A DNA stretch of 64,000 nucleotides from CAWUIO01 sp963922455 (GTDB lineage: Bacteria > Bacteroidota > Bacteroidia > Cytophagales > Microscillaceae), in assembly GCA_963922455.1 (NCBI GenBank), contig CAWUIO010000020.1, positions 1 to 64,000 on the forward strand. The letters are read 5' to 3'. How positions within the stretch are numbered: position 1 is the stretch's first letter; the number at the start of each line of letters is the position of its first letter. Below the pieces are notes generated by a model. The model was not told where the DNA came from and did not search any database. It saw only the letters and a program-made list of their open reading frames with translations. This document shows, piece after piece, positions 44,796 to 52,975 of the stretch. The translations under genes and the position numbers were made by a program.

Positions 44796-45563
44796 TTAAA
44801 CAAAATACTCCTCCACTTCTTGCTTATTAATAAATCCTTTATCGGCTAAGATTTGCATAAAAGGCTTGGACTCAAAGTCACGCATGATAAATTTGCGTTT
44901 TCGGCCATTTTGCAAGATTACCTTGTACTTCATGAGTTGGTTTTTGGCTACGGAGTTTTGGGTTACATGGACGGGTTGAAACTCCATGTTTTTGACTTCG
45001 TCCCATCGGTAGCGTTTTTCACTCATTTTACGAATGATAAGGTAATCCTCATCGGCTTCTACCATATAGGATTTTTTGAAAATCATATACAGAAGTACCG
45101 GGATTCCGAAGATGGCTAAAGAGAAAATCCCCCAGATTAAGCCAATCTGTAAACCTCGCGGTAGCCCCGCCCCGGAATACCCAAATGGGAGGTATTGAAG
45201 GGGGAACACCTCACGTCCAAATTCGTTGGTGCTTACCGTAGTATTTTGTTCTCTTAGGTCATTCCATTGAGCGGTTTCCGGAATGCGGTTTTTTAACTCT
45301 TCTAAAAAAGGCTTTACTGTATTATCAGAAGCTTTACTTTCTATTTTTTGAAGATTCTTGATTTTTCCGTTTTTCTCGTACCGGATTTGGATACCTAAAG
45401 TACCTAGAAAAGCATTGGCTTTCATGCGTACTTCTTTGATGGCGGTAAGAGGCATCTCGACTTTATGGGTAAGCATTTTGTACTTAAGTATATCGTCGGC
45501 AGTGAAAGTAAATTGGGCACTCATCATTTCATTGATGGCCACATGGTACATTTTGTCTTCCAT
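44796..45563 (-). CDS. Membrane protein with two PH-like domains
   Basis: 255 residues. An N-terminal beta-rich domain (about 1-95), a hydrophobic segment (about 140-162, LQIGLIWGIFSLAIFGIPVLLYMIF) and a C-terminal beta-rich domain (about 165-240) ending in a helix that reads like a PH-like fold (DYLIIRKMSEKRYRWDEVKNMEF). No signal peptide. No family assigned with confidence; role unknown. Confidence 0.65.
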   Translation of the reverse strand: MEDKMYHVAINEMMSAQFTFTADDILKYKMLTHKVEMPLTAIKEVRMKANAFLGTLGIQIRYEKNGKIKNLQKIESKASDNTVKPFLEELKNRIPETAQWNDLREQNTTVSTNEFGREVFPLQYLPFGYSGAGLPRGLQIGLIWGIFSLAIFGIPVLLYMIFKKSYMVEADEDYLIIRKMSEKRYRWDEVKNMEFQPVHVTQNSVAKNQLMKYKVILQNGRKRKFIMRDFESKPFMQILADKGFINKQEVEEYFV

Positions 45564-45790
45564 AGGAATAAAAAGTTTAAGGCTAAGTTTAAATATAGGA
45601 GCTTAATGTCCCCTACGCAGACCAATCAAGGGGGTTTATCCCAGAAAATATATCGGATTAAGAACCTGGGCAATTTTGCTACAAAATACACGCTAATGGG
45701 TGTTTTTTTGCCCGGTATTACGCGTACGTACCCAAAATGAAACTCCTTATGGGCCTTATACTGCTAGGAACAAATCTGGGTATTTGGCGT

Positions 45791-45922
45791 GGCTGAGGGA
45801 TAGAGCGGCATGTTTGAGCTCGCCGCTGGTGGTGTGTTGGCCAGCGAGTAGCGAAAGCCCGACCCCGGCAGGCAGGATTTCTCTTATGGGCCGAAAAAGG
45901 GATAGCCGGGGGCAGCCCCAAA
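45791..45922 (+). repeat. Dispersed intergenic hairpin element, copy 9
   Basis: Plus-strand copy between two minus-strand genes. Variable stem CCCCGGC / GCCGGGG; second arm CGCTGG / CCAGCG perfect; ends GGCAGCCCCAAA 8 bp before the AEC transporter stop. Confidence 0.9.
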
Positions 45923-45929
45923 TAGTGAA

Positions 45930-46841
45930 TTATCCGGAAAAACTGGCACCCAATAGAAATAAATAAAAAATGAGGCTGGGAATAGCAAACAAAATCCCAA
46001 GCCCAGCCAGCGAATTAGCTAATTTGGGGTTTAGGCCGTGTTCGGTGGCAATGATGGAAGCGGTAATCATGGGAGGCATAGCAGCTTCTAAAACACTCAC
46101 ACTATAGGTCAAAGGATGCCGGTTTGCCAGTGGCTCAAATACGAAAAAAATGAAAGCGGGAGCTAAAAGTAGCTTATACAGGAGCCCCCCAAAAAAAGCT
46201 TTGGAATCTAATGCCTTGAGTTTCCATTCGGTTTGTAAACCAATAGAAACCAGGGAAAGAGGGGTCATCGTAGCCCCTAATTTTTCTAACATTTGCAGGA
46301 TCTCAGGCGGAAAGCTTTGTTGCCAGAGGAGCATGGCCGCGATAAATGCGAGCATAGGCGGGAAGCTCAAGAGTTTTTTGAGGATGAGTTTGGGTTTGGG
46401 GTGGCGGCCCGCGTACAAGGAGGCTAATATAACCCCGGGGCCTGCCAAGCTTAGGAAGGTACCTTGGTCAATAAGAATGGCGACCTCAAGGCCCCTGGCC
46501 CCATAAAAGGCTTCTACCACGGGAAAGCCTAAAAAAGAAATATTGCCCATCCCGCAAACGAGGATAAGGCAGCCTAGGGTGCCTCGGTCCCAAGAGAAAA
46601 AGCGATGGAGTATTTGGAAAAAAAGATAAGCGCCCAATAAAAGTAAAATACCTAAGCCCAGTGGTAGGAAACTTGACCGGTCAAACTGCATTTGGGGCAC
46701 ATATCGGAGGGTTATGGCGGGGAGAGAAATGTAAATGACAAAAGCATTGAGCCCCCGGTAGGTTTCGCTCGGGAAGGCAGGAATACGCCTGAGGAGGCTT
46801 CCGAGGAGGAGGCAAAATAAAATAAGGGCGATATTGCTCAT
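45930..46841 (-). CDS. AEC-family (auxin efflux carrier-like) transporter
   Basis: 303 residues from ATG 46841 (MSNIALILFCLLLGSLLRR). The reading frame stays open 318 bp further upstream, but that extension is the antisense of ypdA and is not credible. Ten hydrophobic segments in two halves, typical of AEC permeases: YRGLNAFVIYISLPAITL, GNISFLGFPVVEAFYG, and the C-terminal SVLEAAMPPMITASIIATEHG. Likely exports small organic acids or amino acids; substrate unknown. Divergent from ypdA with about 100 bp between starts. Confidence 0.9.
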   Translation of the reverse strand: MSNIALILFCLLLGSLLRRIPAFPSETYRGLNAFVIYISLPAITLRYVPQMQFDRSSFLPLGLGILLLLGAYLFFQILHRFFSWDRGTLGCLILVCGMGNISFLGFPVVEAFYGARGLEVAILIDQGTFLSLAGPGVILASLYAGRHPKPKLILKKLLSFPPMLAFIAAMLLWQQSFPPEILQMLEKLGATMTPLSLVSIGLQTEWKLKALDSKAFFGGLLYKLLLAPAFIFFVFEPLANRHPLTYSVSVLEAAMPPMITASIIATEHGLNPKLANSLAGLGILFAIPSLIFYLFLLGASFSG

Positions 46842-46944
46842 AGGGTTCAGGCTTGGCGAGAGCAAAATTATGGAATTGTAGGAAACTTTTGCGGGAGAAA
46901 TCGCTTTTAATAATTTTAAACGAGACACGAAGCTGAAGGTATTT

Positions 46945-47937
46945 ATGGACGACACGGTATACGATCTGATTGTCATTGGTGCCGGCCCTTGCGGACTTGC
47001 CGTGGGAATTGAGGCCCAAAAACATGATCTAAAATTTTTGATTCTAGAAAAGGGGAGCATCGCCGAGTCTGTTCGGAAGTACCCCTTATATATGACATTT
47101 TTCTCTACGGCCGAAAATATTGAAATCGGAGGCCTACCAATGGCCGTTACCGGGGCCAAAGCCAGCCGGGGAGAAGCCTTACAGTATTACCGGCGAGTGA
47201 CTGAATATTTTAAGCTGCCGGTAAAATTGTACACTGCTGTGGTTGGGGTAGAAAAGGAAGCCGATTATTTTGTAGTCCGTACTTCCCGGGGAGGTGTACT
47301 CAAATGTAAACACGTAGTATTGGCCACAGGTTATTTTGATTTTCCTCGAGAATTGAACGTGCCAGGCGAAGACTTAGGGCACGTATCAAAATATTATGAT
47401 GAGCCTTATCGTTATGTACATAGTCGGGTGGTGATTGTGGGGGGAGGTAATTCGGCGGTAAGCACGGCATTGGATTTATACCGACATGGGGCTGAGGTCA
47501 CCATGATTGTTCGGAAGGGTGATTTTAAGCCTACGGCCAAGTATTGGTTGATTCCAGACCTCCGCAACCGGGTAAAAGAAGGGAAGATCCAAGTAAAGTT
47601 TCAATCGGAAATTGCCCGAATTGAAGCAGATAAAGTGTGGTACCGAGAAGCAGGGAAGTCCCAATTAGTACCGATGCCCGCCGACTTTGTCTTGTTGATG
47701 GTAGGATACACGCCCGACGTAAGTTTTATGAGAAGTTTGGGTGTTTCTGTCTCTCAAGACGATCTTATGCCTACTTACAATTCCGAAACTTTTGAAACAA
47801 ATGTACCTGGCGTATATCTAGCGGGAACGGTGGTGTGTGGGGTGCATACAGAGAAGGTGTTTATTGAAAATGGTAGGCACGACGGAAAAAAAATTATTGA
47901 AAACATTCTTAAAAGGCGCTTCGTGCTCAACTCATAA
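46945..47937 (+). CDS. ypdA: YpdA-type bacillithiol disulfide reductase
   Basis: 330 residues. Two Rossmann motifs (VIGAGPCGLAVGIEA for FAD, VIVGGGNSAVSTALDL for NADPH) and family blocks YPLYMTFFSTAENIEIGG, ATGYFDFPRELNVPGED, GYTPDVSFM and the C-terminal GVYLAGTVVCGVHTEKVFIENGR. YpdA reduces bacillithiol disulfide with NADPH in bacteria that make bacillithiol, including many Bacteroidota. bshA-C are not in this window. Confidence 0.9.
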   Translation: MDDTVYDLIVIGAGPCGLAVGIEAQKHDLKFLILEKGSIAESVRKYPLYMTFFSTAENIEIGGLPMAVTGAKASRGEALQYYRRVTEYFKLPVKLYTAVVGVEKEADYFVVRTSRGGVLKCKHVVLATGYFDFPRELNVPGEDLGHVSKYYDEPYRYVHSRVVIVGGGNSAVSTALDLYRHGAEVTMIVRKGDFKPTAKYWLIPDLRNRVKEGKIQVKFQSEIARIEADKVWYREAGKSQLVPMPADFVLLMVGYTPDVSFMRSLGVSVSQDDLMPTYNSETFETNVPGVYLAGTVVCGVHTEKVFIENGRHDGKKIIENILKRRFVLNS

Positions 47938-47946
47938 GACAATTAT

Positions 47947-48000
47947 TACGTAAGTATGGAAGGATTGCTAAATCTTGGGTTCATCTTCCATTTTTACGTA
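47947..48000 (+). other. Imperfect inverted repeat after ypdA
   Basis: TACGTAAGTATGGAAG (47947-47962) and CTTCCATTTTTACGTA (47985-48000) pair at 14 of 16 positions around a 22-nt loop, 10 bp after the ypdA stop. No T-tract follows, so it is a weak terminator or another structured 3' end. The rest of the gap to 48218 is AT-rich with no gene. Confidence 0.5.
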
Positions 48001-48217
48001 GCAAGAAGCCCTTATAAAAAACGGTAAATCCACAACCAACTGCATTTGCATACTCAAGATTATTCATTTCTTCAGATGCAATTTATTCATTGAGTTTCTC
48101 AATAAGCTTTTTTGCTAATGTAATTTATCGACGGTAAATTACCAGATAGGTTCAAATTGTATCTTAACCTTATTTCTAGGTGAAGCGTTCTTTATCTCTA
48201 CTAAAAGCAGGAACTTC

Positions 48218-51200
48218 ATGCGCGTTGGGATTTATTTACTAATTTGTATTTCCACCCTCCCCTTTTCGGTATTTTCCCAGACCGGTGATTTATTTTTATA
48301 CAGTTACCACACTCCAATATCCAATACAGATAATCAGAATTTAGCGGCTATTCAAGGCCCCGAGGGGTATATGTACTTTGCCAATACCAAAGGAGTAATA
48401 ACCTACAATGGAGTCAACTGGGATATCATCAATACCTACAGTACACCTTATGCTCTTGAGAAGGGGGAAGATGGGCAGATCTATGTAGGATGCCGAGAGC
48501 ACTTTGGCAGGATTGTAAGGGACAAACAAGGGCGGTTAAGCTATCAAAAGATTTCCGATACACAATTGGGTTTTGGCGCGATAAGTCAGATCTGGGCGAG
48601 TAAAATTCATGTATATTTTTACTCGGAAGAAGTGATATATGATGTAGATCCCGAAAACAATTCTGTACAAAATATCTGGTTTGCTCCCGACAAAGGGGAG
48701 TTTTCTGGGATGTTTTTGCATCAGGACCAGCTCTACGTAAACCTTCCGGGCAAGGGATTGCATAAGTTGATCAATGAAAAGTTTTTGCCCATTCCGGCGG
48801 GCGATTCACTTTCGGATGATTTAATCGTGGCGGCTTTTCCTTACGATGAAGACCATACTTTATTGGGCACAGATGCCAATAAATTGTATTTATTCGGAGG
48901 ACGCAATTTAGAAGATTTTGAGATTGAGGCCCAGGACTATTTAGAGGAAAGCTTCTTGACTGGTGGGCTGGATTTTTCAGAAAGTAAGTTTGTATTATCT
49001 ACCCTATCGGGAGGTTGCCTTATTGTAGAAAAAGAAAGTGGGAAGACCCTCCACCGGATCAACTACCAAACGGGCCTTTCGGATGATGAAATATTAACCG
49101 TATGCCGGGACCGCCAAGGTGGGGTTTGGATTTGTAATGAAGATGGGATTTCCCGGGCCGATGTGGAACTTCCTATACGAAATTATTCTATCTACCCAGG
49201 TCTGGAAGGAGATATTACAGCCCCCTTTAAATCGGATAGTGTGCTCTATGTAGGCACGAGTGAAGGGGTTTTCTACTTGGCCAAAGTAGACCGAATAGAA
49301 CAGTTGGTAAAGTTTATCAAAAAGGAAAAGAAGGAAATTCGGGTTTTGGAGCGGAATATCCAAACAACCATTCAAGTTGCACAAGATTTGTCTGTACCCG
49401 AAGTGAGCAATGTCCTGGTATCTGCCAAAATTGAAGCCGCCCTGCAGAATTCTGAAGAGCTAAGCCGGGAGGAAAAAAAGCAACTCAAAAAAGATCTTCG
49501 TAAAGCAAAAAGAGAAGAACGAAAGGAGGCCCGACAACGTAAAAAAGCCGAAAAGAACGGAGAAATACAGCCCAATCCGATAACACCTCTCAACCCAGAA
49601 GACAACCCCAGGGTTGTAGCCACTCCGGTCGATACCATTTCTGTGCAAGAAAAAGTGCTGGAAAACCCTGGGAAAGTCTACTCAGATGTGCGCACCTTCA
49701 CGGAGTACGTTCCTAGCCCAACTCCTGAATCTCCTCAGCTGTCTCCTGAGGAAATCCCCTACATTTATGAAAAGGTGCAAGGGATACAAACCAAATGCCG
49801 CCAGTTTTTTCCCTTTCAAGATAAGCTCCTGGTAGCTACCAATGCAGGTTTGTATGAATTACAGAGTTTGACCGAAGCAATTAAAGTGGTCGACAATGAG
49901 TACATTTATTTTTTAAGTGCGAGCCAACGTTTTCCAGATTTAGTATACGCAGCGAGTGATAAGGGTATTATTGGGATACGCAGCACGCCTGAAGGCTGGA
50001 ATATCAAGCATTTTAATCAGGACATTAGTCAAAGTATTTACTCCATTGCGGAGACAGAAGCTGGTTTGTGGCTTGGTGGCGAAGAATACATCTTTTTTAT
50101 TTCCTTGGATAGCCAGGGCCTACCTCGGTCTAGTGAAAAGATCAAGCTGCCCAATGATTACGCGGAGACTACGGTTATCCGTATTATACAAGGCGTTCCT
50201 GTACTGATCTTATCCACAGGTATTTACCAAATTAATCAGGTCGAAAAAACGATTGAGCCCTATAAACCACTAGAAACCTACTTTAATCCACGTTCGCCCA
50301 TTGTTTACCAACAAGCTGGGTATACTTGGGTCAGCCCCGATAACCAGGCTTGGGTCAATATAAGTCAAGAACCCATTCAATTTGACTCCCTAGGTTTTTT
50401 GCTTTCTTTCTTTGAAAATGTAGAAAGTATTTTTGTTGACAGTCAATCTGCCGTATGGGTGGTAGGTGATTATACTTTGTATAAAATTGAATCGGGGGCT
50501 CGCTTAGGATTGTCTCCCGACTTCCGGGCCATCATACAAAGTGCCAGTAATCGGCGTAACTTATTGTCTCTGGACGGACTCAGTTTGAGTAATACGCAAA
50601 AAGCCTTAAGGATTGAGTTAGCTTCGCCCTATTTTTTGCGGGAGGGTAAGACGGAGTTTCAATACCGTTTAGAAGGACTGGATGAAGAATGGTCTGATTG
50701 GAACGCAGGTGCCTTTATTCCCTTCAATTCATTACCGGTGGGAGAGTACACCCTAAGGGTAAGGGCGCGGAATGTGTTTGGCCAACAGACTCCAGAAACC
50801 GTCTTAAACTTTGAAGTGAAACCCGCCTATTGGCAAACTTGGTGGTTTTATGTGTTGGTCTTACTGAGTCTCTGTCTGTTAATTTACCTCTTAGTACGAC
50901 TACGACTGAGGGCCCTCACCCGAGCCAACCGAAGATTGGAAAACAAAGTAGAAGAGAAAACCCAAGAAATTTCCAAACAAAACAAACAACTCGAGCAAGC
51001 CTTTGACGAAATTTCGGAGCAGAAAAATCAAATACAGCAAGCCAATCAGGAGTTGAAGCAAATTAATAATACGCTCGAGCAAAAGGTAAACGAACGTACT
51101 ACAAGCCTGAGGGCTACCTTACTGCAACTTCTACAAACGAATAAAGAACTCGATACGTTCATTTATCGGGCCTCGCATGATCTGCGGGGGCCCATTGCCC

Positions 51201-51856
51201 GCTTGGTAGGATTGGCCAATTTGGCAAAGATGGAAAAAGAACCCGAAGCTATTCTGACCAATCTGAATATGATTGAGTTTACCGCCCAACGTATGAATAA
51301 TATGTTGGAAAAACTCATGAACATACACGCGATCAATAGTGAAGCCTTAGACTATGACCGGATCTATTTACCGGAGTTTTTGGAGGGCATTAAGCAAAGA
51401 GTTAAACAAATACCCGAAAGTGAGTCGGCTTATTTGATTGCTCGGGTGCACGGGGAGCAATTTGTTACCAGCGATGAAACACTCCTTACGATTATAATGG
51501 AAAACTTATTGGAAAACTCGGTAATATTCCGGGAAAACACGTCCGATGTGTTTTCTATTGTCAAATTAGCCTGTCGGGTAGAAAGTTCATACCTCCTGAT
51601 TACGGTCACAGACAATGGTATGGGAATTGACCCTGAACATCAGGAGCGTATTTTTGATATGTTTTACCGGGGATCTGAATTATCTCAGGGTAATGGTTTA
51701 GGGCTATATTTAGTCAAAAAAGCCACCGAAAAACTCCACGGAGAGATCGACTTCAAAAGTGAAGTAGGCAATGTGACCGAATTTAACGTAAGGATACCCT
51801 TAGAAAGGGCTTACTCCGAAGACGTGCCCGAACTTACCGAAAAAGTAACGGTATAA
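48218..51856 (+). CDS. Beta-propeller/Y_Y_Y sensor histidine kinase
   Basis: 1212 residues. Signal peptide (about 1-20, ending PFSVFSQ), a periplasmic propeller of reg_prop-type repeats (about 25-770), a Y_Y_Y domain (about 795-865, YRLEGLDEEWSDW), one membrane span (about 876-897), coiled coil (about 905-970), HisKA with His near 986 (YRASHDLRGP) and HATPase (TIIMENLLENSVIFRE, TDNGMGIDPEH, GNGLGLYLVKK). Unlike typical hybrid systems it has no receiver or AraC domain. The propeller is interrupted at about 365-520 by a Lys/Arg/Glu-rich then Pro-rich, low-complexity insertion, which is odd for a periplasmic domain. Ligand unknown. Confidence 0.93.
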   Translation: MRVGIYLLICISTLPFSVFSQTGDLFLYSYHTPISNTDNQNLAAIQGPEGYMYFANTKGVITYNGVNWDIINTYSTPYALEKGEDGQIYVGCREHFGRIVRDKQGRLSYQKISDTQLGFGAISQIWASKIHVYFYSEEVIYDVDPENNSVQNIWFAPDKGEFSGMFLHQDQLYVNLPGKGLHKLINEKFLPIPAGDSLSDDLIVAAFPYDEDHTLLGTDANKLYLFGGRNLEDFEIEAQDYLEESFLTGGLDFSESKFVLSTLSGGCLIVEKESGKTLHRINYQTGLSDDEILTVCRDRQGGVWICNEDGISRADVELPIRNYSIYPGLEGDITAPFKSDSVLYVGTSEGVFYLAKVDRIEQLVKFIKKEKKEIRVLERNIQTTIQVAQDLSVPEVSNVLVSAKIEAALQNSEELSREEKKQLKKDLRKAKREERKEARQRKKAEKNGEIQPNPITPLNPEDNPRVVATPVDTISVQEKVLENPGKVYSDVRTFTEYVPSPTPESPQLSPEEIPYIYEKVQGIQTKCRQFFPFQDKLLVATNAGLYELQSLTEAIKVVDNEYIYFLSASQRFPDLVYAASDKGIIGIRSTPEGWNIKHFNQDISQSIYSIAETEAGLWLGGEEYIFFISLDSQGLPRSSEKIKLPNDYAETTVIRIIQGVPVLILSTGIYQINQVEKTIEPYKPLETYFNPRSPIVYQQAGYTWVSPDNQAWVNISQEPIQFDSLGFLLSFFENVESIFVDSQSAVWVVGDYTLYKIESGARLGLSPDFRAIIQSASNRRNLLSLDGLSLSNTQKALRIELASPYFLREGKTEFQYRLEGLDEEWSDWNAGAFIPFNSLPVGEYTLRVRARNVFGQQTPETVLNFEVKPAYWQTWWFYVLVLLSLCLLIYLLVRLRLRALTRANRRLENKVEEKTQEISKQNKQLEQAFDEISEQKNQIQQANQELKQINNTLEQKVNERTTSLRATLLQLLQTNKELDTFIYRASHDLRGPIARLVGLANLAKMEKEPEAILTNLNMIEFTAQRMNNMLEKLMNIHAINSEALDYDRIYLPEFLEGIKQRVKQIPESESAYLIARVHGEQFVTSDETLLTIIMENLLENSVIFRENTSDVFSIVKLACRVESSYLLITVTDNGMGIDPEHQERIFDMFYRGSELSQGNGLGLYLVKKATEKLHGEIDFKSEVGNVTEFNVRIPLERAYSEDVPELTEKVTV

Positions 51857-51860
51857 AAAA

Positions 51861-51886
51861 AGCAGGCCATCCGGCCTGCTTTTTAT
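51861..51886 (+). terminator. Bidirectional-looking terminator after the kinase
   Basis: AGCAGGCC 51861-51868 pairs with GGCCTGCT 51873-51880, flanked by seven A upstream and TTTTTATT downstream. Its symmetry would serve transcripts from both sides, that is, the kinase gene and the convergent zinc-ribbon gene. Confidence 0.92.
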
Positions 51887-51889
51887 TAA

Positions 51890-52063
51890 GAAACTGTTTA
51901 AGTTTAGTTTTTGTCGGCGAAAAGGGTCAGTTTTGGGTTCTGATGAGATCAACAAGGAGCGCATAGCAGCGCTATGGGCGATAAATTTGATGAAATCAGG
52001 TTCCCGTATTTCTATTTTAAAATGGCCCTTTGCAGCCCAACGCAATTAAATTTAAACAGTTTC
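51890..52063. mobile_element. 174-bp MITE-like element with TAA target duplication
   Basis: Terminal inverted repeats GAAACTGTTTAAGTTTA (51890-51906) and TAAATTTAAACAGTTTC (52047-52063) differ at one of 17 positions. TAA flanks both ends (51887-51889 and 52064-52066), like a 3-bp target duplication. The inside carries a CATAGC-AGC-GCTATG hairpin (51962-51976) and no credible gene. TNA duplications are known for some IS5-family (ISL2/IS1031-group) elements, so mobilisation by such a transposase is possible; none is in the window. The right end provides the last base of the neighbouring gene's stop codon. Confidence 0.7.
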
Positions 52064-52839
52064 TAAGATTTGCTTTTAGACTTTCTTGTCTTCTTGGGCT
52101 TCGGTTCTTCTTCTATCACCTCTTCTACCCCCGCAAAGATTCTCCCGCAGTGTTCGCACACAATAATTTTCTTTCGCTCCCGAATTTCTACTTGTCTTTG
52201 AGGAGGTACAATGTTAAAGCATCCCCCACAGGCATGGCGCTTAACCAAGACTACGGCCAACCCGTTGATCATATTCCCCCGGATTTTGTCGTAAGAGCGA
52301 AGTAAGCGATCTTCTATGCCCTTTTTAAACTTATCCCGGTCTTTCATGAGCTTGGCTTCTTCTCCTTCACTTTCCTGTACCAGGTTTTCCAACTCATTTT
52401 GCTTCAGCTCTAAATCCTTTTTACGGTCTTCCAGGACTTCATCGGTTTTGCTTATTTCTTCGTTCACGCGGATAATCTTTTCATTGGCCTCACGGATACG
52501 TTTATCGGAGAGCTGAATTTCCAGTTCTTCCGATTCCATTTCCTTGGTCAAAGCTTCGTATTCTCGATTGTTCCGTACATTCATCTGCTGATCTTTGTAC
52601 TTCTCAATCAATTTATCCGCTTGTCTTTTTCGCTCTTTGCGGCTTTCTATCTCCTCGTTTAGCGTATCTATCTGTTTATTAAAATTCTGAATCCTCGTGT
52701 TGTAGCCTTCGATTTCATCTTCGAGATCTTGCACCTCATCAGGCAAATCTCCCCGAAGTTTCTTGATTTCATCAAGTTTAGAATCAATGGCCTGCAACTT
52801 GAGAAGTGCGGTTAGCTTTTGTTCAACCGTTCGTTCCAT
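52063..52839 (-). CDS. Coiled-coil zinc-ribbon protein (DUF164/C4-type)
   Basis: 258 residues. Residues about 5-190 are a long antiparallel coiled coil (heptads rich in Glu/Lys). A C4 zinc ribbon follows (CGGC near 205 and CEHC near 229) and a Lys/Ser-rich basic tail. The family (CT398/HP0958-like) includes a Helicobacter protein that binds sigma-54 and flagellin mRNA; in Bacteroidota the role is unknown. The stop codon TAG contains the outermost base of the MITE-like element; before insertion it would have been TAA. Confidence 0.88.
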   Translation of the reverse strand: MERTVEQKLTALLKLQAIDSKLDEIKKLRGDLPDEVQDLEDEIEGYNTRIQNFNKQIDTLNEEIESRKERKRQADKLIEKYKDQQMNVRNNREYEALTKEMESEELEIQLSDKRIREANEKIIRVNEEISKTDEVLEDRKKDLELKQNELENLVQESEGEEAKLMKDRDKFKKGIEDRLLRSYDKIRGNMINGLAVVLVKRHACGGCFNIVPPQRQVEIRERKKIIVCEHCGRIFAGVEEVIEEEPKPKKTRKSKSKS

Positions 52840-52975
52840 TGGAAAAAGTTAGAGTAATACAATCTGCAAAAGTAGCAAAATTGCAAAGGTCAAACTAATT
52901 TAGATAATAAAAAAGTTTTTATGCCGGGTATTTTTTGAAAATCCAAAATTCTTCCTTAAAGCAGGCTTGAATCCT

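Noticed and set aside
45718..45921. Arg/Pro/Ser-rich small frames across the dispersed elements (also near 2108-2332, 32834-33028 and 58259-58447)
   Set aside because: They recur because the element recurs, lie on different strands and frames, and end in the same repeat-encoded motif (QTGRSIP); they are artefacts of the repeat rather than genes.
46842..47159. N-terminal extension of the AEC transporter
   Set aside because: Antisense to ypdA; the true membrane protein starts at ATG 46841.
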